This document shows, piece by piece, positions 40,911-47,546 of a stretch of 64,000 nt of DNA. Position 1 is the stretch's first letter, and each line of letters opens with the position of its first letter. Both the position numbers and the translations under genes were made by a program. The notes under the pieces were generated by a model that was not told where the DNA came from, ran no database searches, and was given only the letters and a program-made list of their open reading frames with translations. The DNA is from Polynucleobacter sp. JS-Mosq-20-D10 (lineage in GTDB: Bacteria > Pseudomonadota > Gammaproteobacteria > Burkholderiales > Burkholderiaceae): assembly GCF_018687755.1 (NCBI RefSeq), contig NZ_CP061305.1, forward strand, positions 2,025,502 to 2,089,501, read 5' to 3'.

Positions 40911-41135
40911 CCTAATTCCATCCAAAAAAAACAATAGATGGACTTCTGAATTGTTCCCATGGGGGTTTTATGAATTACTGTCGAGCTATCAATTAGCTTG
41001 AAACTCTTGCCGAACTGCCCATGAAACTTTTCTGTTTCCTAACGAACCGCTTGCTCTAAATATTTCACTCGCTTTGCTTCTTCAGTTGAAACATGAAAGA
41101 TGGCTCCATCGTGACAAACATCCAAATAGTTTTTA
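40911..41135 (-). pseudogene. Degraded partial copy of the methyltransferase at 41.4-42.0 kb
   Basis: The sequence aligns with the 3' two thirds of the neighbouring methyltransferase (shared stretches GAGCTATCAATTAGCTTGAA, TTCTTCAGTTGAAACATGAA) but has several frame changes and an internal deletion after CCTAACGAACC. No open frame survives. It lies between the exporter operon and repeat R5, so it marks an earlier duplication of the methyltransferase cassette. Confidence 0.7.
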
Positions 41136-41256
41136 ATCATGCCGTCGAAGATGATCTAAAGCAATCCTTTCAGTATGGACTCATTAAATTGCCAAGCAAT
41201 AGTATTTAAATAACTATGACGCTGTAAGTTGATATAGATCAAAAGATAACTAGTAA

Positions 41257-41395
41257 TGTCGTTTAAAACGACATCAACCGACCCAAATATGTGGATTGAT
41301 TTGTCCTTTTAAAGGACAGTTCATGATGGAGATATCTGAGACTAATGGCGTCTACCCTTCCAGTCCAAATGAAAAAACCACCCGAGGATGTCTGA
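41257..41395. repeat. Composite island repeat R5 (rearranged)
   Basis: A perfect dyad TGTCGTTTAAAACGACA (41257-41273) and a perfect TGTCCTTTTAAAGGACA (41302-41318) have centres 45 bp apart. The downstream block ends in AAAAAACCACCC joined directly to GAGGATGTCTGACTC, as if the middle of a terminator-tRNA unit had been deleted. Confidence 0.8.
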
Positions 41396-41397
41396 CT

Positions 41398-42015
41398 CTA
41401 TTCCATCCTACAAAAGCAATATAGGAACTGCTGTGTAGTGCCCATTGGGGTGTGGTGAAGTTCTGTTGAGCTATCAATGAGATTGAATGTCTTACCGAAC
41501 TGTCCATGAAGATTTTCTGAGTCATAGCGAACCACATCTAAGCCGCTACACTTTTTTGGACCCTCGGGTCCAAAGGTGGACATAACCACATAGCCACCAT
41601 GCCTAACTGAGCGCATCACTTGTTCTACATATCTTGCTCGTTGTGCTTCTTCAGTTAGAAAATGAAAGACTGCTCTATCGTGCCAAATATCAAAATAGCC
41701 TTGAGGTAATGTTGCCTGTGTAATGTCAGCGCAATACCAGTGAACCTTATCAGCCTGCTTGCCAATACGATCCCTAGCTACATCAATTGCTTTTTGAGAA
41801 ATATCCAAAACACTGATGTCCTCATAACCCTCAGACAAAAGGTCATCCACCAGCGTAGATTCGCCGCCACCAATATCAATAACGGCAGCGCCCTTATTTG
41901 TACTGGCTTAATGAATTAGATTTAAAGAGGTTTCTAGGTGTGGCGCATACCAACTAACTGCGTCTGGCGCTTTGCTGCCGTATACCGTATCCCAGTGCTG
42001 TTTGTTGTCCATCAT
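41398..42015 (-). pseudogene. SAM-dependent methyltransferase with in-frame stop
   Basis: The full frame starts at the ATG pair 42010-42015 (AGAGGTA upstream) and reads MDNKQHWDTVYGSKAPDAVS, then WYAPHLETSLNLIH, and meets TAA at 41908-41910. It continues in the same frame with AAVIDIGGGESTLVDDLL, the SAM-binding glycine motif, VLDISQKAIDVAR, DIWHDRAVFHFL and CSGLDVVRYD. The family (class I methyltransferases, often tellurite/thiopurine-like) needs both halves. One nonsense codon separates them, so the gene is probably inactive unless read through or restarted inside at 41850. It is the intact parent of the fragment at 40911. Confidence 0.75.
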
Positions 42016-42134
42016 TACCTCTTACATCGTTATTTCTTTTATTCTATGCCCTTTTAAGCAGTAGAAATACTATTCATGACATTATCTAAGCATTCCAAGT
42101 CATCACAACGCATCAGCAATAGAGCCTCTCCGAA

Positions 42135-42929
42135 TTGACAAAAAAATATCAGCCTATGCGCTCCGCGGCTATTTGGCTCTCCATTTCCCTCCACCTAGGG
42201 CTATTTCTGCTGTGGGCAAGCTATGAAGGCTTCACCTACTTAAAACCCAAAGATAAAAATCCAGAGATCATTGAGGTTCAGCTTGAGGAACCTATTGCTA
42301 AAACCAATAGTGACTTAAGCACCAGTCAAAATAGCGATAAACAACCAGCATCATTGGTGGCGCCATCAGCCCCAACAGCAGAGGAGTGGGCGTTTGCCGC
42401 AAAGTACACACTTAAAAATAGTAAAGGCTATCGTCACACTTTTGGTCAGCAAGTGCGAAGCATGATGGGGACTGCTGTGGAGGGTCCTGATCAAGGCCAT
42501 GTGAGATTTAGAATTGAAATTGCCCCAAATGGAACTGTCGCTAAAGTGGAAACACTTTGGAAAACATCCGATAAGGCAGAGCAACTTGCTAGAAAAGCCA
42601 TCACTTCTATGCCAGCTCTGCCACCCACACCAACAGGTAAGTCACTCATCTTTGAAAGAACGATTTCATTTACGCCATTTGCCTCCAATGATGCGCCAGT
42701 CTATAGAGATGATTGCCTGCCCGATACACCAGCGTTTGGCAATCCATTTGCTTGGGATGGCAAATCGCCGCAAGAAATTAAGAAGAGCAAGCCTGCTGAA
42801 AAACCCAGCCCCGAAGCGTTAGCTGAATGCCTTAAGCAATTACCCCAAGACTCTATTGATGGCATCACTGCTGAAGCGCAACGGCAATTTGACATATGGA
42901 GCTCGGGAAAACTTAATCAAAGAAAGTAA
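42135..42929 (+). CDS. TonB-like C-terminal domain protein
   Basis: A 264-residue protein with a TTG start (42135; an ATG at residue 8 is also possible), a membrane helix at residues 10-28 (SAAIWLSISLHLGLFLLWAS), a Pro/Ser-rich linker (40-85) and a TonB-type C-terminal domain (about 115-180, GHVRFRIEIAPNGTVAKVET, ARKAITSMPALPPTPTGK). A Cys-containing tail follows. It would span the inner membrane and reach into the periplasm. No ExbB/ExbD or receptor is present, so it depends on host partners or has another role. It lies between dyads at 41257 and 42967. Confidence 0.65.
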   Translation: MTKKYQPMRSAAIWLSISLHLGLFLLWASYEGFTYLKPKDKNPEIIEVQLEEPIAKTNSDLSTSQNSDKQPASLVAPSAPTAEEWAFAAKYTLKNSKGYRHTFGQQVRSMMGTAVEGPDQGHVRFRIEIAPNGTVAKVETLWKTSDKAEQLARKAITSMPALPPTPTGKSLIFERTISFTPFASNDAPVYRDDCLPDTPAFGNPFAWDGKSPQEIKKSKPAEKPSPEALAECLKQLPQDSIDGITAEAQRQFDIWSSGKLNQRK

Positions 42930-42936
42930 GATTTCT

Positions 42937-42960
42937 ATATATACGCATATGCGTATATAT
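42937..42960. other. Perfect 24-bp palindrome after the TonB-like gene
   Basis: The sequence from 42937 to 42960 is exactly self-complementary, centred between 42948 and 42949 (core ACGCATATGCGT). It lies eight bases after the stop at 42929. It may be a terminating or protein-binding structure. Confidence 0.6.
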
Positions 42961-42966
42961 GTGTAA

Positions 42967-43164
42967 TGTCGTTTTAAACGACATCTACTGACACAGGGAT
43001 GTCTAATTGATTTGTCCTTTTAAAGGATGGCTCATGATGGAGATATCCGAGACTAATGGTGGCTAACCCCGCCAAGCCCCAAAAGAAAATAGCCCAACAA
43101 GTGGGCTATTGAGATTCTTGGTGGCCCGGGGCGGAATCGACCAGGGCAGAGGATGCCTATCCAG
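42967..43164 (-). repeat. Composite island repeat R6 with terminator and tRNA-Phe fragment C10
   Basis: This is the most complete copy: dyad TGTCGTTTTAAACGACA (42967-42983), dyad TGTCCTTTTAAAGGATG (43013-43029; centres 46 bp apart), the block GGAGATATCCGAGACTAATG, a terminator hairpin on the minus strand (ATAGCCCA/TGGGCTAT, 43089-43110) with a T run, and a degenerate tRNA-Phe 3' end from 43119. Confidence 0.85.
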
Positions 43165-43165
43165 G

Positions 43166-43528
43166 CTAACTATTCTTGAATGCTTTTTCTAAACAAGTAG
43201 AGAGCGTATCGTAGTATTTTCTAGCCTTAACAGTTGGCATCACCGCTTTCTTTCGAGCGTCATTTTTATCTTCAATCAACTGAACATAGCCCATCGCAAC
43301 GAGATTCTTTAGGCGACCATGTAATGTAGCTTGAGAGCCAAGATGGTCTAGATGAATTAAATCACCCACCAATAATTCCTGTCCTTGAGCATATCCAAGG
43401 CTGACATAGTTCAGAATCTGCTCTTCAGTGCTATCTAGCTTCTTACCTGGATTTATCCGATCTAGGCTATCTAAGAACTGTAAAAATCGAATGTAACTGG
43501 AAGTTTTTATAAGTTTCATCATTATCAT
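43166..43528 (-). CDS. MarR-like winged-helix protein
   Basis: About 120 residues, started at 43528 (MIMMKLIKTSSYIRF) because the longer reading overlaps the divergent gene and a G-rich site precedes this ATG. The winged helix is GDLIHLDHLGSQATLHGRLK, NLVAMGYVQLIEDKNDARKK. It is homologous to 25592-25906. Divergent from the membrane protein gene at 43589 with a 60-bp gap, it may regulate it. Its stop lies two bases beyond tRNA-Phe fragment C10, showing gene and repeat borders in register. Confidence 0.75.
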   Translation of the reverse strand: MIMMKLIKTSSYIRFLQFLDSLDRINPGKKLDSTEEQILNYVSLGYAQGQELLVGDLIHLDHLGSQATLHGRLKNLVAMGYVQLIEDKNDARKKAVMPTVKARKYYDTLSTCLEKAFKNS

Positions 43529-43588
43529 TTTACCCCCCCGCAGGGTAAACACCAGTATTCCGAGCATTAATGAATTTATAATTGTTAA

Positions 43589-44161
43589 ATGCTTAGCTAT
43601 AGGGCTTCTAGCCAATTTTTCTTTGAAATCATTCTGAGCGCCACTTTATATATGGCGTTCTTTTATTTCAATCAAGCTATCACGGCACCCCTTGAAGCGG
43701 CCAAAGGGGTAAATTGGATTTTTCTACCTGCGGGCTTGCGAATCTTTCTCACGCTGATATTGGATTACTCTGGCGCTATTGGATTAGCAATTGCCTCGCT
43801 CTTAATTAATTACATTGGTTTTTATGAGCTAGATCTCACATCAACACTAGGAATAGCCATCATCTGTGGGGTAGCCCCACTACTAGGTAGGCATTTTGTT
43901 ATTCACAATTTAAAAGTTCAAGCTGACCTGAGCAATATTTCAATGAAGCATCTATTAATAATCATCATTGCTTATTCATTGCTAAGTTCAGGTCTACATC
44001 AACTTTGGTTTGTAAGTAGAGGCTTAGATTCTGGAGGCTGGAATCATTTTATTGCCATGTTCTGTGGGGACTTGGCAGGATCAATACTATTTGTGGCGGT
44101 CATTAAATACGGGATTGATCTTGTTAAAGGTAGGCTGGGAAGAGATAACTTAATTGAGTAA
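43589..44161 (+). CDS. MASE1-like membrane protein
   Basis: A 190-residue protein with five or six membrane helices. Motifs WIFLPAGLRIFLTLILDY and CGDLAGSILFVAVIKY match the MASE1-type sensory membrane domain usually attached to signalling output domains; here no output domain follows. It may be a stand-alone sensor or transporter-like protein. It is divergent from the MarR-like gene. The stop codon overlaps the start of dyad TGTCTTTTTAAAGGACA at 44162. It is the gene closest to the intact tRNA. Confidence 0.65.
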   Translation: MLSYRASSQFFFEIILSATLYMAFFYFNQAITAPLEAAKGVNWIFLPAGLRIFLTLILDYSGAIGLAIASLLINYIGFYELDLTSTLGIAIICGVAPLLGRHFVIHNLKVQADLSNISMKHLLIIIIAYSLLSSGLHQLWFVSRGLDSGGWNHFIAMFCGDLAGSILFVAVIKYGIDLVKGRLGRDNLIE

Positions 44162-44330
44162 TGTCTTTTTAAAGGACATTTGATGACATGAGGATCTATA
44201 GCAAGAACGGTCAAACAGGATTCTCAATCCCCACCACTAGATTAAAAGCTCTAAACACTGACAAAGGATGCTGGAGCTAAGGTGAGCACACCATTACTTA
44301 ACTTAGACGCAAATAGCTAGGGTAGAAATG
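44162..44330 (-). repeat. Element C right end (copy of 23027-23213)
   Basis: Dyad TGTCTTTTTAAAGGACA (44162-44178), then the block starting CGGTCAAACAGGATTCTCAA (44209) that matches 23089 onward with scattered differences. It is the present downstream flank of tRNA-Phe. Confidence 0.75.
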
Positions 44331-44332
44331 AA

Positions 44333-44361
44333 AAAAGAGAGCTAGAAGCTCTCTTTTTGAA
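44333..44361 (-). terminator. tRNA-Phe transcription terminator
   Basis: The hairpin AAAAAGAGAGC/GCTCTCTTTTT with a four-base loop and T run lies four bases beyond the tRNA 3' end on the minus strand. The identical hairpin lies before core C5 (23214-23240). Confidence 0.85.
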
Positions 44362-44364
44362 TCT

Positions 44365-44440
44365 TGGTGGCCCGGGGCGGAATCGAACCACCGACACAAG
44401 GATTTTCAATCCTCTGCTCTACCGACTGAGCTACCAGGCC
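44365..44440 (-). tRNA. tRNA-Phe (GAA), the intact integration target
   Basis: A 76-nt tRNA including an encoded CCA end. The acceptor stem GGCCTGG pairs with CCGGGCC (one G-T), the D-arm is AGCTCAGTCGGTAGAGC, the anticodon loop is ATTGAAAAT with anticodon GAA, and the T-arm GGTTCGATTCC is canonical. It is the only complete copy in the window; ten partial 3' ends lie downstream of it. The gene is regenerated by integration because the elements carry its last 45 nt. Confidence 0.95.
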
Positions 44441-44450
44441 AAGAGTGGGA

Positions 44451-44480
44451 ATTATAAATGAAAGTGCGTTCCCGTCTGAA
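44451..44480 (-). promoter_or_regulatory. tRNA-Phe promoter
   Basis: On the minus strand TTCAGA (44475-44480) and TATAAT (44451-44456) are separated by 18 bp, with the -10 ending about 10 nt before the tRNA 5' end. The position fits a sigma-70 promoter for the tRNA. Confidence 0.6.
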
Positions 44481-44551
44481 AATCGGGTCAATTCTTCTTA
44501 GGCCTTGGATAAATACCGATATTCCGTAGCTAGAGGCTCTTGTCTCAAGGC

Positions 44552-46756
44552 CTAACTGGTCGTGCCCGTCAATTTAGCTCTGGCAGCATGCAATTTTCTA
44601 TAGCTATTAATCAAGCGGTGATGTCTATCGAGGCCCTCGAGCTTCATGCTTGTAGGGGTCAAACCATAGAAGCGGACAGTTCCATCTACGGACCCCACTA
44701 CAGCATCCATTCTCTCGTTACCAAACATCCGGCGAAAGTTAATTATGTAGTTATCAAGCTCTAAGTCGTCATCTAGTACCGTCTCTAACACTGCATTTAA
44801 GGCCTGATAAAACAATTTACGCTCGATTGTATTGTCGTTGTATTGAAGGAAAGCACCAACAAGCTCATGGGCCTCATCAAATTGCTTCAAAGCAAGATGA
44901 ATGAGTAGCTTCAACTCCAACACTGTTAGCTGACCCCAAGGCGTATTTTCGTCAAACTCGATACCGATCAGCGTGGCGATATCGCCGTACTCGTCTAGTT
45001 CATTATTTTCTAAGCGCTCAAGCAGTGTGCCCAAGCTTGCATCATCTAAATTGGATACATTCAAAATATCGGCGCGAAATAGCAATGCTTTATTGGTATT
45101 GTCCCAAACTAAATCTTCAATTGGATAAACCTCAGAATAGCCCGGCACCAAGATTCGACATGCCATTGCCCCTAACTGGTCATACACCGCAACGTAAGCT
45201 TCTTTGCCAATGGATTTAAGAATGCCGAACAAGGTGGCAAGCTCTTCATCATTCGAGTTTTCACCTTTGCCAGAAAAGTCCCACTCAACAAAATCGTAAT
45301 CCGATCTTGCCCCAAAGAAACGCCAAGAGACGATGCCACTCGAATCAATAAAGTGCTCAACAAAATTATTTGGCTCAGTAACTGCTTCACTTGAAAAAGT
45401 GGGTGGGGGTAAATCATTGAGACCCTCTAGGCTGCGCCCCTGAAGCAGCTCAGTCAAACTCCGCTCCAACGCCACCTCTAAACTTGGATGCGCACCGAAT
45501 GAAGCAAATACTCCACCCGTTCTTGGGTTCATCAAGGTAACGCACATGACTGGATATACACCGCCCAGTGAAGCGTCCTTTACCAGCACCGGAAAGCCCT
45601 GCTCTTCAAGACTCTGTATTCCGGCCAAAATGCTGGGATACTTTACGAGCACCTCCTGCGGAACATCCGGCAAAGCAATTTCACCCTCAAGAATTTCACG
45701 TTTAACTGCTCGCTCAAATATTTCAGATAAGCATTGCACCTGAGCTTCAGCCAGCGTATTACCAGCGCTCATACCATTACTGACATAAAGGTTTTCAATC
45801 AGGTTCGAAGGAAAATACACCGTCTTGCCATCGGACTGGCGCGCATACGGCAAGGAACAAATCCCCCGCTCGCTATTACCAGAATTGGTGTCAATTAAAT
45901 GTGACCCACGTAACTCGCCATCAGCGTTAAAAATATTGAGGCAATACGCATCAAGTATTTCTTTGGGCAGGGCATCTTTAGGGCCCGGCTTAAACCAGCG
46001 CTCATTCGGGTAGTGAACAAAAGCGCCATTGGCAATCTCTTCACCCCAGTAAGCGCCCGCGTAAAAATGGTTGTTACTCAGTCGCTCGATATACTCACCC
46101 AAGGCTGAAGCAAGAGCGCTTTCTTTCGTAGAGCCTTTGCCATTGGTAAAGCACATTGGTGAGTGTGCATCGCGAATATGCAAAGACCAGACATTCGGAA
46201 TTAAATTGCGCCACGAAGCGATTTCAATCTTAATTCCTAGATTGGCCAAAACGCCAGACATATTGGCAATAGTTTGCTCTAGCGGCAAATCTTTTCCAGC
46301 AATGTAAGTGCTCAAATTGGAATCTGGCTTTAAAGTCAATAAAGTTTGAGCATCTGCATCTAAGTTTTTCACTTCTTCAATAACAAACTCTGGGCCTGCT
46401 TGCACCACTTTCTTCACTGTGCAGCGCTCGATGGAGCGCAAAATACCCTGGCGATCGTTGGCAGAAATATCTTCCGGTAATTCAACCTGAATTTTGAAAA
46501 TCTGCTGGTAGCGGTTTTCTGGGTCGACGATATTATTTTGAGAAAGGCGAATATTTTCAGTTGAGATATTGCGCGTATCACAATACAACTTCACAAAATA
46601 GGCAGCACATAAGGCTGACGAAGCCAAGAAATAATCAAAAGGTCCCGGAGCTGAGCCGTCGCCCTTGTAGCGGATAGGCTGATCAGCAATCACCGTGAAG
46701 TCATCGAACTTGGCTTCAAGGCGCAGCTTATCGAGAAAATTAACCTTTATTTCCAT
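44552..46756 (-). CDS. OsmC-YcaO fusion protein
   Basis: A 734-residue protein. Residues about 1-140 form an OsmC-like domain (GPFDYFLASSALCAAYFVKL), and residues about 190-570 form a YcaO ATP-binding domain (SALGEYIERLSNNHFYAGAY, AEAQVQCLSEIFERAVKREI, SFGAHPSLEVALERSLTELL). The C-terminal part (600-734) is the helical extension seen in E. coli YcaO. Proteins of this group assist RimO-dependent beta-methylthiolation of ribosomal protein S12 and have been linked to potassium/thiol stress. It is the first core gene beyond the island, with its 3' end toward the tRNA. Confidence 0.85.
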   Translation of the reverse strand: MEIKVNFLDKLRLEAKFDDFTVIADQPIRYKGDGSAPGPFDYFLASSALCAAYFVKLYCDTRNISTENIRLSQNNIVDPENRYQQIFKIQVELPEDISANDRQGILRSIERCTVKKVVQAGPEFVIEEVKNLDADAQTLLTLKPDSNLSTYIAGKDLPLEQTIANMSGVLANLGIKIEIASWRNLIPNVWSLHIRDAHSPMCFTNGKGSTKESALASALGEYIERLSNNHFYAGAYWGEEIANGAFVHYPNERWFKPGPKDALPKEILDAYCLNIFNADGELRGSHLIDTNSGNSERGICSLPYARQSDGKTVYFPSNLIENLYVSNGMSAGNTLAEAQVQCLSEIFERAVKREILEGEIALPDVPQEVLVKYPSILAGIQSLEEQGFPVLVKDASLGGVYPVMCVTLMNPRTGGVFASFGAHPSLEVALERSLTELLQGRSLEGLNDLPPPTFSSEAVTEPNNFVEHFIDSSGIVSWRFFGARSDYDFVEWDFSGKGENSNDEELATLFGILKSIGKEAYVAVYDQLGAMACRILVPGYSEVYPIEDLVWDNTNKALLFRADILNVSNLDDASLGTLLERLENNELDEYGDIATLIGIEFDENTPWGQLTVLELKLLIHLALKQFDEAHELVGAFLQYNDNTIERKLFYQALNAVLETVLDDDLELDNYIINFRRMFGNERMDAVVGSVDGTVRFYGLTPTSMKLEGLDRHHRLINSYRKLHAARAKLTGTTS

Positions 46757-46863
46757 GGGAGTGATTCCGAAATGATATGAGCGCTATTATCCGTCGCAAC
46801 GGTGATGCTGTGTGCTCTATCAACAACCTCTAAATCATTCACGGCGAGCGATGGGAAGACGCC

Positions 46864-47544
46864 CTATTGTTCAGTCTTATTGCGCGAAGTATCGATTCCT
46901 AAAGCTTTTAGCTTGCGGTATAGGTGGGTTCGCTCGAGGCCAGTGTATTCAGAAATTTTGGTCATGCTGCCACCCATGATGATCATTTGATGCTCGAAGT
47001 ACGCTTTTTCGAATAAGTCTCTAGCTTCACGAAGCGGCAAATCAAAATAGGTTTTTGCAATCCCGCTGATGTACTCACCGCTCTGAACTTGAGAAGCCTG
47101 TTCAATAGCCACCGCTTTTGGGCTTGGGCTTGATGAGGTCGCCACTGACATTTTTTCTTCGGCGAGCTCAACATGCTTAGGTGAACTTTCTAGGGCCTTA
47201 CTAACCGTCTTGAGTAACTTTTGGAGTGCAATGGGCTTTTCTAAGAAATTAAGTGCGCCTATACGCGTAGCTTCAACGGCTGTATCTATCGTGGCATGTC
47301 CTGACATCATCACCACAGGCATTGTGAGCTGGCCAGTCTTAGACCACTCTTTTAATAAACTAATGCCGTCAACATCTGGCATCCAAATGTCAAGCAAGAC
47401 AAGATCTGGACGCATTTGTTCGCGAATTGTACGAGCCTGCATAGCACTCTCAGCGGCATACACAGTATGGCCCTCATCCGTCAGAATCTCATTGAGAAGC
47501 TCACGAATTCCCATCTCATCGTCGACCACCAAAATACTTGCCAT
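46864..47544 (-). CDS. NtrX-like response regulator without AAA+ domain
   Basis: A 226-residue regulator. The receiver domain (1-120) has acidic pocket Asp8/Asp9, phosphoacceptor Asp52 (LLDIWMPDVDG), MMSGHA and Lys in EKPIA. A linker follows, then a Fis-type helix-turn-helix at the C-terminus (SMTKISEYTGLERTHLYRKL). Classical NtrX has a central sigma-54 AAA+ domain; it is missing here, so the protein is likely a plain DNA-binding regulator. The gene starts three bases after the kinase stop, so the pair is one operon. Confidence 0.88.
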   Translation of the reverse strand: MASILVVDDEMGIRELLNEILTDEGHTVYAAESAMQARTIREQMRPDLVLLDIWMPDVDGISLLKEWSKTGQLTMPVVMMSGHATIDTAVEATRIGALNFLEKPIALQKLLKTVSKALESSPKHVELAEEKMSVATSSSPSPKAVAIEQASQVQSGEYISGIAKTYFDLPLREARDLFEKAYFEHQMIIMGGSMTKISEYTGLERTHLYRKLKALGIDTSRNKTEQ

Positions 47545-47546
47545 TC

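Larger units (their letters stand above)
37380..44409. mobile_element. Element C: 7-kb integrase-less tRNA-Phe element
   Basis: It lies between core C9 and the intact tRNA-Phe. Its left end matches that of element A (86 nt identical, similar flank up to the dyad at 37616), and its right end (44162-44409) matches the right end of A (23027-23292). It contains no integrase, so it either lost one or depended on another element. The cargo is an ABC export system, a broken methyltransferase and a TonB-like protein. An internal tRNA-Phe fragment (C10, 43119) shows that the last 1.2 kb could be a separate unit. Confidence 0.6.

Noticed and set aside
268..43164. The partial tRNA-Phe copies as functional tRNA genes
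   Set aside because: All lack the 5' half (acceptor 5' strand, D-arm); only 44365-44440 folds completely.
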